Below, in pieces: positions 34,421 to 46,076 of a stretch of DNA of 64,000 nucleotides (positions within the stretch are counted from its first letter, which is position 1; each line of letters opens with the position of its first letter). The notes below the pieces were generated by a model, which did not search any database, was not told the origin of the DNA, and saw only the letters and a list, made by a program, of their open reading frames with translations. The stretch lies in the NCBI GenBank assembly GCA_004335835.1, contig RWJK01001118.1, positions 19,259 to 83,258 of the forward strand, given 5' to 3'. The position numbers and the translations under genes were made by a program. Source of the stretch: Scenedesmus sp. ARA3. Lineage: Eukaryota > Chlorophyta > Chlorophyceae > Sphaeropleales > Scenedesmaceae.

Positions 34421-37400
34421 ATGGCCACACACTTCACTAGGAAGCTGCTAGAGGTCACACAGCCGCTGCCCAGCTATGCCTGCCACCGCATCGGCCAGGC
34501 AGATGCCGTCACAGTGCAGCTGCCACCCCAGGGGCCCCGCATGTACCTACCCAACCCCCGTTACACCGCACTGCTCAACTCCCTCAGCGACACAGCACTC
34601 TACAAACTCGAAACGCGGTTCGAAACGTTTGCCGCCAACATGGACAGCAGCGGCAGCAGCCAGCACTTCCCAACCCTGGAAGACTTCCTCACTGCAGTAC
34701 CTGGCCTGCTGCAGCAGCACGCTGAGGCAACAGCACAGCCGTGGCCACTAGACGTCACAGTAGAGCCTATCACAGAGCAGCACAGGGGCTACAGTAGCTT
34801 AGCAGCCGCGCTGCAGCTGCCGCAGCTGGTGTGTGTGCGTGCCTCCAAGGACTTTGCAGCGGGTGACGCCATCGGCCCCTACTGCTCACTGCTGATGCCT
34901 ACTGACATGCATGAGGTGCTGTATCAGACAGTGGAGGAGTCAAGGCTGGTGCGGCACCCTGTGTGCCTGGCTGTGGGCAGCCAGCGCATTACCTTTGACG
35001 CCAGCTGCTGCTGCGAGGGGGACCACAACAAGCTCGCCAACGTGCTGGACTACAGGTGAGGCGGCAGCAGCAGCAGCAGCAGCAACTAATGATGTAGCAG
35101 CAGCAGCAGCAGCAGCAGCAGCAGTGTTGTAGCACCACCAGCAGCAGCAGCAGAAACAGTTGCTGCTGCTGGCCATAGCAGCTGCAGCAACTGCAGCTAG
35201 CCATGGCAGGCGCGCCGCTGCTTCATTGCAAAGCATGGTCACAGCCGCCGCCTTGAGTGCCAAAGCATCGCGCTGGCTCTGGCACCGCCTAGCCCCCACC
35301 TGCACAGCTATCCTGCACTCATTGTGCAAATTGGCTGCACCCCCTGCCTGTTTCTGCTGCTGCCGCAGGTGCATCACGCCGGCTGGCGTGCACAACCCCA
35401 AGCGCGACATGCCAGGTGGCGCCAACGCGGCCTTCCTGGGCTACGTGGACAGGCGTGGGCGGCCCTGGCTGTTCGTGGTGGCTCTGAAAGACATCGCAGC
35501 AGCGGAGGTGAGGCAACTCAAGTACTGTGCCGCTTTGAGTGCTGTTGGGCCTGTAGAACAATGCATGGTGCTGGTGCTGGCAACAGGAGAATTTGGTGAC
35601 TGTATGTAAATGAGGTTGCTGCGACAGAAGGTAGCACAGCAAACACTTTCTGCTGCCTGATTGGCTGGCGTCTTGCAGGCATTGTGCATTGCATGTGGTT
35701 GGCAGTCATTTGGTTGCGGCACTTTTGTGCCCAAATGCCTGCCAAGAATGTCAGTGATTTACAAACTTTTTCTGTCACTAGTGCATTCAAACCCTTGCAG
35801 GACATCTACGTGGAGTACAGTATGGCATGCTATGGCAGTGCACAGCACACTGCAGTTTGTGTCGTGTTTGCTGTCAAGTGGCAGACTTGATCCAACTCAT
35901 TTGCATGTTGGAACCTGCAGGAGATCTGTGTGGAGTACAACAGGGAGGGCCTGCGCACCAACCTGCACTACCAGAACATCGGCCGCAAGCAGCTCATCAG
36001 CCAGCTCACCCCAAACATCCAGCGCCTGTATGCAGCCATGCAGGAGGTGCAGACAGCACTGGCACCCAAGCTCACAGAGGACAAGGCACCCAAAGCAGCA
36101 CAGCAGCAGCAGAACCAGCAGCAGAGCCAGCAGCAGCAGCAAAGGCGCAAAGTTAAGCCGGGGCAGCTAGTGCTGAACAGTAATGATGAGCTGGCACTTA
36201 CAGCTTCTAAGAAGCGCAGCAATGCATATGCACGGGTGCGCGCACAGCAGCAGCAGCAGCAGCCGCACCCCAGCAAGCAGCAGGTAGCAGAGTCCCAGCA
36301 GAGGAAGATCCAGGCTGCACAGCAGCAGCAACAGCAGCAGCTTTTGAATGAGTGGCTGGCCCGTGGGCTGGTAAACCTGAGCCTGCAGGTGTCTCAGCTG
36401 CAGGAGCTGCTGCCGCCTGCAGCCGATGACAGCGACGGCTTGCCAGCCGGCATTTGCGGCAGCGGCAGCGGCAGCACCGCTGCCGGCTCTACTCCTGCTG
36501 CAGCTGATGTAGCAGCTGGGCAGGCGGCAGCACCAGCAGCAGGTTCAGGTGACATATGCAGTGCATCTGACGCTGCTGGCTCTCACCTGGTGCTGCAGCT
36601 GCTGGAGAGCAGCAGCCCAGCAGTGCAGCTGCAAGCAGCAACGGCACTTGAGAAGGCTTGCGCTGACGCAGACAACGCACACTGCCTGGCAACGTTAGGC
36701 GCTGCGCCGCGCCTGGTGACGCTGCTCAGCTGCGGCTCAGCTGCGCTGCAGACAGTAGCTGCGAATGTGCTGAAGCAGCTTGCAGGGACCAATCCCATCC
36801 TTAAAGAGGCAGTTGTAGCAGCTGGCGGAGTGCGGGCGCTCGCACACCTGCTGTGTGCAGGGACAGATGCAGAGACAGGGACAGCAGCAGCAGCAGCGCT
36901 TGGCTGCATTGCTGCTGGTAGCTCTGTGCACAAGAAGACGATTGCTGCAATGCCGAGCGCAATCAACGGGCTGGTGGGGCTGTTGCACAGCGGTGAAACG
37001 GCGGCAGTGGAGGCTGCTACGGGCACCCTGAGGAGCCTATCATCTGCTGATGCAGGTACGCGGGTCGATGCATGTCTTGCTGTCTAGTAACATGTGTTCA
37101 CCTATAGGATCGCAAGCTACAAGCATGGTTGGATAGCACACCGGCTGCTACTCTGCCAACACATGCTTCCAGGATGGTGCTGACTCTCCTGCCACGTCTG
37201 TGCTGTGGTTTGACGTAGGGCGGCGCGCGATTGGTGCAGACAGCGATGCACTGTCTCTGCTAGCCTACGTGCTCAGCACAGGCAGCAAGGCAGCCAAGCA
37301 GTCCGCAGCAGCAGCACTGGCCAACCTCACGGTTGAGAGCAAGGCCAACCAGAGGGCGGTGGCAGCAGCCCCAGGCGCTGTCAGCTGCCTGGCGCAGATG

Positions 37401-38283
37401 CTGGCAAGTGACGATGAAGCTTCTCAGGTGGGCGACATTGGTTGCTGCTGCTGCTGCTGCAGTGTGTGACATCCAGATGCGCTGGCTGGCTGGCCATGCA
37501 TGCATCTGCAGGAGCAGTAATGCGGCGGCTCATGAAGCTGGAGACTGGTACAGTGAGGCGAGCAGTTCTGAACATGCCGCCAAGCCGACAGGCAAGTTGC
37601 AAAGTGCAATGCACTAGATCTGCGCCAATCCCCTCAATAGATCCCTCACACATTCATCCCACCTGCAACCTGCTGCGCCTGCTGCTGGACTGTTGTGCTG
37701 CTGCAGAAGCCTGCTGCAGCTGCGCTGACCAACCTGCTGCGGGGCACCTCTGAGCTCAAAGCTGCTGTTGCATCAGCACCAGAAGCCATCGCCAGCCTGG
37801 TCACTGCACTCAGCGCAAGCAGCCTAGAGCTGCAAACAGTGGCAGCAGCAGCCCTGGGGGAGCTGTGTGCTCGCAATGCAGCAAACAAACAGGCCGTTGC
37901 AGCATCACCTGGGGCCATTGCTCGGCTGGCAGCCATGCTAGATACAAATGAGGCCAGCAGCAGCTGCTGCAGCAGCCTGCTCGGTGTTGTCACTGCTGGA
38001 CCTGCCGGTGGCTCGAGTGCTTCAAGTGTTCAGGTACAGCTTCGTTCAACGCCTCCACAACCTCCATCAGGCCATGTAGCTGCGCAGTGATGACCACCAA
38101 CTGTCATGCTGCACGAGTCAGAAAAGGCTGCGTCATGCAGTCATGCACACTGTGCATTGGCACTGCGGCGCTTGCATGCTGTTTTCAGCTAGCGCTGCCG
38201 CTTCCCGTTACTGCCACGCTCTCAGCACTTGGATCCACAACATCCAATCACAGCCCTGCTTTGCTTATACAGCTTCGTCCGCA

Positions 38284-38328
<45 letters not shown>

Positions 38329-38838
38329 CTGCCGACCCTGCAGGCAGCCGCCGCCGCCGCGCTGTCCAACCTGTCCACTATGACTTCCATCAAGCACCAG
38401 ATCGGAGCAACCCCAGGAGCCACACCCGGCCTTGTAAAGCTGCTGATGTCTCAGAGCAGGGAGGTGCAACACAGCGCAGCCACAGCATTATCCAACCTCG
38501 CCGCAGGCAGCCCAGCTAACAAGACTTCAATCTTGAGCTGCAACGATGCGCTTGTGGGGCTGTCCCTGCTGCTGGACAGCAGCGACGAAGCCGTGCAGCG
38601 CGCTGCCGCAACTGCGCTGTGCAACTTGTCGAGTGCGATCATAGCCAGCAAGTGCTGGTACATGGACTTGGTGGCTGCAGGGGGCCTGGCTGCCCTGCAG
38701 AGCTTGGCGGGAAGTGAGGATGGTAAGGGCTGTAAGTGGGCCAAGGGCAATGCAGAGGTGCAGGCGGCAGCAGCAGCAGCGCTGCGGCGGCTGTGCAAGG
38801 TTGGGAAGATCAGCTTTGTCCCCACCATTGCAGTGTGA
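34421..38838 (+). CDS. SET-like domain protein with C-terminal armadillo repeats
   Basis: Exons 34421-35055, 35369-35507, 35921-37055, 37240-37427, 37707-38033 and 38344-38838 join in phase to about 972 residues. An acceptor at 37219 is also in frame for exon 4. Residues about 130-270 look like a divergent SET domain: LVCVRASKDFAAGDAIGPY near the start, and LFVVALKDIAAAEEICVEYN at the end, like the usual A-x-KDI-x-x-GEEI-x-x-Y. The central N-H-S-C signature is not clear, so methyltransferase activity is doubtful. A basic Q-rich linker follows (about 315-390). Residues about 430-960 are tandem ARM repeats, with recurring AAAALANL, AAALTNLL and AATALSNLA helices separated by NK-x-x-I-x-x-x-PGA-type turns. 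ARM repeats bind proteins. SET plus ARM is an unusual pairing; it could be a protein-lysine methyltransferase or a scaffold. Confidence 0.78.
35795..35820 (+). repeat. Copy of SET-ARM exon 3 start with acceptor
   Basis: CCCTTGCAG then GACATCTACGTGGAGTACAG closely matches the real acceptor and exon start at 35912-35940 (GAGATCTGTGTGGAGTACAA). It lies about 118 bases upstream in intron 2 and then diverges. Confidence 0.8.
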
Positions 38839-41724
38839 GGTGCTGCTGGTGCTGCTGCCTTGGGGGAACGGCAGCTGGTGGATGGTGAGTGCAGCGCAGA
38901 AAGGAGGGGCAGAGGCTGTTGCTTGGTTATGGGGTGGCAGTAACAGGAGAAATCGCAGCTGGCAGCGTTCATAGACAGCCGGTTTGGTTTAGAAGGCATA
39001 CAGGGTGGTTGCCAGGATAGCTAGCGGCAGTTTGACGAGATTCAGCAAGGTTGCGAGGTGCTCGCATCTACTGCCTTTGGATGCAGCAGCAGGACACTGC
39101 TTGCAGAGAGTTTGCATGCATGCATCTGGGCATGCAGGGTGTGACACATCTGCCCAAGGCTGAGCCTGCATGGCTAACCGAGGCATTGCCATGAAACGTA
39201 AGGATGTGTTGGGCGTATGCCTTTAATTTACTACTCAATTGTAGCTGTGCCTACGCTATGCAGGTGCAGCTGATTGTTCATTTTAGCTGCAGGAAGCCGG
39301 TATCTTTTTCAGAGCAGCTGCATGTGGCTTTGTAGCATTACTTACCTGGCGTACGTGTTGCTGCCTCGGCTGTCATCTATCTAGACAGCAGCTGGAGCAG
39401 GGTGTCCGAAACAGGCAAGATGAGGTTGATGATGTGTTGTTACTTAGTGCCTACTGCATCAGTGCTGGCAGTGCCGTCTGCCTTTGTTGCTGGGTGCGTC
39501 AAAGCCAAACAGCACAAAAACTATTGCATAGGTCATGGCTGTCGTCTTGTCGGCCGACTTGTCTGCTGCCATTGTTGCACACGTGCTCACAGCAACCCAT
39601 ACGCATCATTCTTTTGGCTGCTGTCAGGGGGTTGGTGGGGTGGTGGGTGGTGGGGTGGTGGGAAGAGGACGGCAAAGTACAGGCGGGGTATTGAAGCCCA
39701 GACGTTGTTTTCTGGAAGCTGTCGTTAATGCCACAATGCCTGCAGTGTTTGATGCAGTGCGTCACAGTTTGCCATCCTTTTCATTTCACCATATGCGTTG
39801 TCAGTATATGAGCAGGTATGGTGAACTGTGCGTGGGTGTGGAGGTTGGGATTGCTAGGGCTCTATCAAAGCTAAGCCCGGCTGATGCCTTCAGTGCATGT
39901 CACTGGCCACTGTGTTGTACCCTGCTTTGTTGGACGGGCAGCATGCACACATGCATTTTCCGTTTACGAATTGGCCCACAAATGAAGTTTGCGCCACAAC
40001 GCAGTGCAGCGTGCAACCTGCAGCAGTGGACCAGGCCGAACAGCTGCAGCCCAGCAGATTCTCTAGAGATGAGGTGACGGGCGTACACAACAATCGCCAA
40101 CGCATCAAGCTGGGTGCTGTAAAGGAACGCATGTGGCCGACAACAGCATAACTGCATGTCTTTCAACATCCAGATGCACGCAGCTGCAGCAGTGCATCTA
40201 TCTGCATATAGGTGTGCATATGCGACTACCTGGGTGCATCTTCTTGCCGCACCTGCTGGCAGCAGTGCCAGGCATTGAAGCAACAGCGGTTGTTACATGC
40301 GATTCCTGGCACCATTTGAGATATGTGATGTGTTGTGTCGGTGCCGGTACTGGTGTTGAGTTGAATGCAGGCTAGATGTAAGCGGCATGGCCAGGGTGAT
40401 CTGCGATGCCAAGCGTACCGTCAGACAGCATGCTTTGTTGCGATGGCTGCTCAAAGCAGCATATGTGCTGTGTAGCAGCTCACTGCTGACTGACCTGCAG
40501 TTGAGTTGACAGATATTGCCAAGAGTGTGGAGTGTGGAAGTTGTGCGCGCCATCTCTCTCTCTCAACTCAGTGATCTGCTGCTGTGCCAGTGTGCCTCAC
40601 AGAAGGCCATGTTGTTTGACCCATAGGATGCTGGCAGGTCACACATACAACCACTGCAGTTGTACCAGACAGGCAGCTCAACAAAAGCAGCTAGTGAGCT
40701 TTGTAGGCACAAGCATACCTCATGTGTCTGCTGTGCCGGTCTCAACTACACCTGTGCTTTCTCAGCTTCTCCACAGTTGATAGGCTGATTGCTGCTTCAT
40801 CATCATCATGTTATTGGCTGCTGAATTTGCCGACAAAGCTTGCAATGCACAGCTCAAAAGCGTCACAGCAGCGGCAGCTGCAGCAGGTGGCTGCAGCTGC
40901 CGACAGTTGCTCGGTGTGCAGCTTGGTGGGCATTGCCTTGTGCAACTTATTATTTGATATGTATTTGATGGGGCACAGTGGCTTTATGTGAAACATGCGC
41001 ATGCAGCGCGGGTGTGATTTGTTGCCTTTGCCAGCACGTGGCTTTAATGACACTTCGTAAAACATGAAACACATGCCGTCATATCAATACGCTTGAAGGC
41101 TGATTGTGCAAGGTTTGCGTTCTTAGGAATGCATCTGGAACAGACACAGCAGTACTGCATGCACGACTCACCAGCTGTGTGCTGACGAGTACATTCAGGT
41201 GCTAGCCTGGTCAGGGCGCATGCGTGGCAAGTCTTGTTGACGCATGAGCTATAGCAGCATTGCCATCAGCACCAGATGTGGGTGATCTGATCCGTCTAGT
41301 TGCACGGCATGATCAGTTGGAAGCACTGGGCAGCTGACTCCAGCCCAGCTTCCTGGCATTGAGTTTGCGAGCATAATGTTGCATATGTTGAATGTTGACT
41401 TTTGTGGGCACAACGTCACATATTCAGCTGTTGAATTGTGCGAGCAGTGTTGCTCACCATGTTCTGAGCAAGGCCTGCCAGGCCTGTAGATGTTGAGTGT
41501 CACACCAACGCTGGCTTTGGAATTCGCTGCTCACAGCCCATTTCAAATCTGATATCTTGGATAAACGTGGGTAACCTTGCTGTTTGCACAGCCAACAACA
41601 GTCATGTTGCATGACTGCAAGTCTGTAAGAGTACATGGTACTGCTGTTCCGCAGCTGCCATCATCATCATCATCATGTTACTCATCAAGCCATAGCATCA
41701 ACGCCATCGGCCCCGCGCCCCAAT
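38839..41724. other. Gene-poor region after the SET-ARM gene
   Basis: Nearly 3 kb with no conserved frame on either strand. It is T- and G-rich on the plus strand with scattered CTG, consistent with 3' flank and intergenic DNA. TGTAA occurs at about 40118. Open frames here lack domain motifs and splice logic. Confidence 0.45.
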
Positions 41725-42162
41725 NNNNNNNNNNNNNNNNNNNNNNNNNNNNNNNNNNNNNNNNNNNNNNNNNNNNNNNNNNNNNNNNNNNNNNNNNNNN
41801 NNNNNNNNNNNNNNNNNNNNNNNNNNNNNNNNNNNNNNNNNNNNNNNNNNNNNNNNNNNNNNNNNNNNNNNNNNNNNNNNNNNNNNNNNNNNNNNNNNNN
41901 NNNNNNNNNNNNNNNNNNNNNNNNNNNNNNNNNNNNNNNNNNNNNNNNNNNNNNNNNNNNNNNNNNNNNNNNNNNNNNNNNNNNNNNNNNNNNNNNNNNN
42001 NNNNNNNNNNNNNNNNNNNNNNNNNNNNNNNNNNNNNNNNNNNNNNNNNNNNNNNNNNNNNNNNNNNNNNNNNNNNNNNNNNNNNNNNNNNNNNNNNNNN
42101 NNNNNNNNNNNNNNNNNNNNNNNNNNNNNNNNNNNNNNNNNNNNNNNNNNNNNNNNNNNNNN
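41725..42162. other. Assembly gap (438 N)
   Basis: A run of Ns. The left flank contains (ATC)n; the right flank starts with GGGGTCCATGGGCGGG and differs in composition from the left. Confidence 1.
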
Positions 42163-42205
42163 GGGGTCCATGGGCGGGACCACCTGTGACCCCTGCCCCC
42201 GGCCT

Positions 42206-42565
42206 TCAAGTAGTCCTGGGTAGACGGTGGTGTAGGTTCCAGTCATGACACTCGCGGGGAGATCGCAATAGCAGCAGAAAACAAAGCATTAGGCATGGTG
42301 TATCAAAGAACAAAGCATTAGGCATTGTGTTATAGGCGAGCCCTTCTTCTGGTTCTAACTTGGGAGCATTTGGCGTACTACTTGGGTTTACTACTGGAGT
42401 GAGAAAAGCATGCACGGGGCTGTGAAATGGCGGCCAGCCAAGGTTTCTATCCGGCAGTGCGGTTGAGATCCTGTGGACTGTGGGTTCCAGTGGTTTTGGT
42501 TGAGCGTGGTATGGACTAACGGATGTAACACTCAATGAGATTACCGCCACCTCATGGGTGCTCAT
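42206..42565 (-). other. 119-codon open frame of atypical composition
   Basis: The frame reads MSTHEVAVISLSVTSVSPYH..., rich in Pro, Ser and Thr and without the Ala/Gln/Cys bias of chance frames in this window. It contains a near-exact tandem repeat of about 25 bases (ACAAAGCATTAGGCAT, from about 42278 and 42308). No domain is recognised. Because it borders the gap it may be part of a mobile element or a misjoined contig. Confidence 0.3.
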
Positions 42566-42570
42566 CGAGG

Positions 42571-42588
42571 GATCATGATATCATGATC
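42571..42588. repeat. Perfect 18-base palindrome
   Basis: GATCATGATATCATGATC is its own reverse complement. It lies just beyond the start of the atypical open frame. Confidence 0.9.
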
Positions 42589-42677
42589 AGCCAGTCAGCG
42601 ATCTCCACAGACAGTGTTGCATTGTCAGTCGAGTGTTGCATTGTGATGTTCACAGACAGTGGAACAACACCTTCCAC

Positions 42678-42802
42678 AAGTCAACAACCAATAGAGAGGC
42701 AATAATAGTCGTAGTTCCGCTCCATACGGGGCGCGGTTGCCGATGCCGATGACAAGGTATGGCTTACAAGAAGACTATTATTATTATTAAGTCAACAACC
42801 AA
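42678..42802. mobile_element. Candidate short retroposon flanked by 14-base direct repeats
   Basis: AAGTCAACAACCAA occurs at 42678-42691 and again at 42789-42802. The 97 bases between end in (ATT)n at the right side, the layout expected of a short non-LTR insertion with target-site duplication and a simple-repeat tail. No clear tRNA promoter boxes were found. Confidence 0.45.
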
Positions 42803-45560
42803 GCCAAGCCACAGCAATGACGAGAACAGCAGCTCACAGGATTCGTCTGAGCGGTGTCGGCGTATCTCTGTTACAGGCATAGCAGCTGCAGTAGCAGCCC
42901 GAACGTACCAGCTCGCCAAAACGCCTGGCGCAAAGTGTGCAAGCAGCCCAGGGATGCCCCAAAACAGGGCCAACAGATCAGCAATGCAGCCCCTGTACAG
43001 CAGACTGAGCATGGCAGCAGTGCTGGTGTATGTTGTGGCATTGGCATGATCGCATGGCACTGCCTGGCTGCCTACGGCCACTCCTTGCGTGCAATCAGTG
43101 CTACGTCCTCTCACAAAGCAGTATACAAAAAAGCTCGATGCGTCATCAATGCAGCAGTAGAAACAGCAAGCATGCAGCAGTGTCAAGCAGGCGTAGCTCT
43201 GGATGCTGCTTGCTTGCTGCAGCGGATGCTGCAGCCGCAATTGGTATAGATAGAGGAGAGGCATGAGGAGCGGCACACTAAAGGCATCTCTGGACCCACA
43301 AAGGCATCTGCCAGCCATGGAGGCCATGCAGCAGGCAAGAGGCAGCTGCTGCGCATGTACAATGCAGCGCCTTCTGCAGGCCTATCCACCGCGAGCTAGC
43401 GTGTACAGCAAAGATGCGCATTCACTGTGCAGGTAACAATGTAAGCGTAAGTTGTATCGCTATCCTGCTTGCAAGCATCCAAATGTGATCTCACAACTGT
43501 CGACAAGCTGCCGCATGCAGTGCATAGCCGGCAGCAGGGCCATGACTGCAGGGGCTGCCATGCCCACTAGCCAGCAAGCTGAGCTGGGCCACACAGGTAA
43601 GTGTGGCCACAGCAGCGCCGTATGCACTGATATGTCTCGAGCACCACAGCCTAAGCTGAAGCCGACAAACCCTGATCAAGCCAGAAGCCAGTCTCTACAA
43701 TCTGTCAGTGCTTTCAAATACCCCGGAGCTGCAATCCCGCGGCAAGTGCTAGGGTAAGACATCACAAGGTGCATAACTGGGCATACACACGCCAGCAGGT
43801 GCGGCGCACGTGGCACACTGCCGCCAACAGTCAATGCTGTGCAACAGTGCAACACCGGCTGCTTTGCGACGCTGGAGGCATCAGGTGCTCCGTATGCAGC
43901 AGTTGCACAACAGACCAAGATGCGCTGCCGCTAGCCAGCGCTCGATCGGATGCCATGCCAGAAACCTTTTATGGTGCTACGCACCCGGACAGCACGATAA
44001 GCATTCCTGCAACCGCAACCTGTGTCCTGAGATAGAGAGGTAAACCCCATGACCAGCAAGCGCAGCAACAGCGGCATATCCACAGAGCAGCGCAAACAAC
44101 AAACAGTATGCAAGGCTTGCAGGGCCTGTGGCAGCGCCCTGCAAGCGAGTTGCCACGTGTGACATGCTGCCATTCCCACAGGCAGAGCTGTCAGGCGCAG
44201 CAAGCTCAAAGACCAGCAAGCAGGCAGCACATGCGGCAGTCACTAAGCATCAGTGAAATTCTGACATAATGTGGATATGTGGGCAACAACGGCTCGCACG
44301 GACCACCACACATGCGGGCCCATATCTGAAGGCAGCTTATCCCATCCCATCATAGTAAAAGCGTGCTGCACGCATGCCCCCATCACGTCAGAATGACCAG
44401 GCACTGCATGTGAGGTGCATTTTGTGCCATGTAGTACCCGCAACACGATCATTATGTGGAGCATTGGCGCCGACATCGAGTCTGGCAGCCACATGTTACA
44501 AGCAACGTGGCATGTCACTGACGTTATGCATAAGCAGCAGGCCAACAGGCGCCGCAGCATCACGGAAATGGCGTATTAGGAAGTGCGTGAAATGCACATC
44601 ATGTGAAGCCCACGATACACTACTCAGACACTTTTGTAGTCCAGAGCACCCTTGCTTCATCCTACTACTGCTACAACATCAAAAAAGCTGCATAGAGCAG
44701 CCACAACCTCCACACGCACCACAACCAGCACCAGCAAGCTCAGGCGGAGCTGCGCGGCCTTTCACTCGCCCTGCCGCAGCACCGCTGGCACCTGTATCTG
44801 TACACACACAAATCCCTGCCAAATGCATTGCGGTACTGGTGCCAAGTGCAGTGCCTGCATTGCCGGGCAGCCCACACACACACACGCAACACGGCGAGAC
44901 AACATGCACCAGTTCCAACACTGGGATGCTGCCACGCCGTGTGTTGCTGCAGGAGCACAAGAGACTCCTGAGACACCCAACGCCGCCTCCCAACAAATGC
45001 TTAGCACAACAACCAAGGGAATCAGAACAATGGCTGATACTACACAGCAATATGCTGCAGGGCGAAGCCCTGGCACCGCCACCAAACACTGACGCTGCAG
45101 TATCAGCTAGGGCTGCTGCTGGCGCTACTGCTGCCGACACCCACGACCTGGCAATCGGTCAAGGCATCAGCAGGCGGACGCGCGCCGTGTGCGTGCAACC
45201 CGCCATCTAGCAATAAAACCACGGCGCAGCAACAACTCTGCACAAACGGCGCGCACAAACACACGCACACATACATGCCGCGAACAGCAACGAAATGAGA
45301 CAGCAATGCATGTCCCCAAAGCCCTGCACAGCTGGCCCATGCATCAACACCACACCTCTGCTTGCAGCACTTCACCATTAATGCCCAACCTGCAAACCGC
45401 AAACACAGCACAGCAGCAGTATGCTTCGTCCATTCACACACGCGCACGCTGTCTGCAGCTGCCATCCAGCTGCACACACGCCAGCTCACAGCACGAACAC
45501 GGCCGCCGTCACACTGCGTAAGGACTCACACACATGCAGCAGCCCGCAGCGCAGCAGCAG
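42803..45560. other. Region downstream of the kinase gene, no supported gene
   Basis: Probably includes the 3' flank of the minus-strand kinase. The longest plus-strand frame (44374-45210) is low complexity without a domain and is likely antisense chance. No RNA gene is seen. Confidence 0.4.
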
Positions 45561-45581
45561 ACGCGCCACCCGCCGTCGCAG

Positions 45582-46076
45582 CTAGTGCTGCTGGTGCTCC
45601 TGTCGCTGCCGCAGCTGAGCTGGCGCATCTCATACAGCAGACAAACCAGATGAGCTGGCCGCTTGTGCTGGTGGCGCACTGCTGCTGGCGCACTGCTGCT
45701 GGCGCACTGCTGCTGCCAGCGCTCACCATCTCACGCATAAGCAGCAGCCCGCACCGCAGCAGCAGACGCGCCACCCGCCAGTGCAGCTAGTTGTTGCTGC
45801 TAGTGCAACACTAGTGCTGCTGGAGCTCCCTGTAGCTGCCGCAGCTCAGCTGGCTCATCTCATACAGCAGATACACCAGATGAGCTAGCTGCTTGTGCTG
45901 GTGGCGCTCTCGCTCGCTGGCGCACTGCTGCTGGTGCACTGCTTCTGCCAGTGCTCACCATCTCACGCACAAGCAGCAGCCGGCACCGCAGCAGCAAAGA
46001 ACTACCTGCCGTTGCATCTAGTGCTGCTGGTGCTCCCTGTCGCTGCCGCAGCTGAGCTGGCTCATCTCATACAGCG
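45582..46076 (-). repeat. Three copies of the kinase C-terminal coding end
   Basis: The true last codons (LYEMSQLSCGSDREHQQ to TAG) cover 46076-46018. Similar blocks of about 57 bases lie at about 45811-45867 and 45582-45638, beyond the stop codon, embedded in repeats rich in GCACCGCAGCAGCAGACGCG. The copies are therefore in the 3' flank. Confidence 0.8.

Noticed and set aside
41577..42248. Open frames running through the N gap
   Set aside because: They consist mainly of unknown residues and are artefacts of translating Ns.
44374..45210. 278-codon plus-strand open frame
   Set aside because: Low complexity, no domain or splice partners, and placed in the expected 3' flank of the minus-strand kinase.
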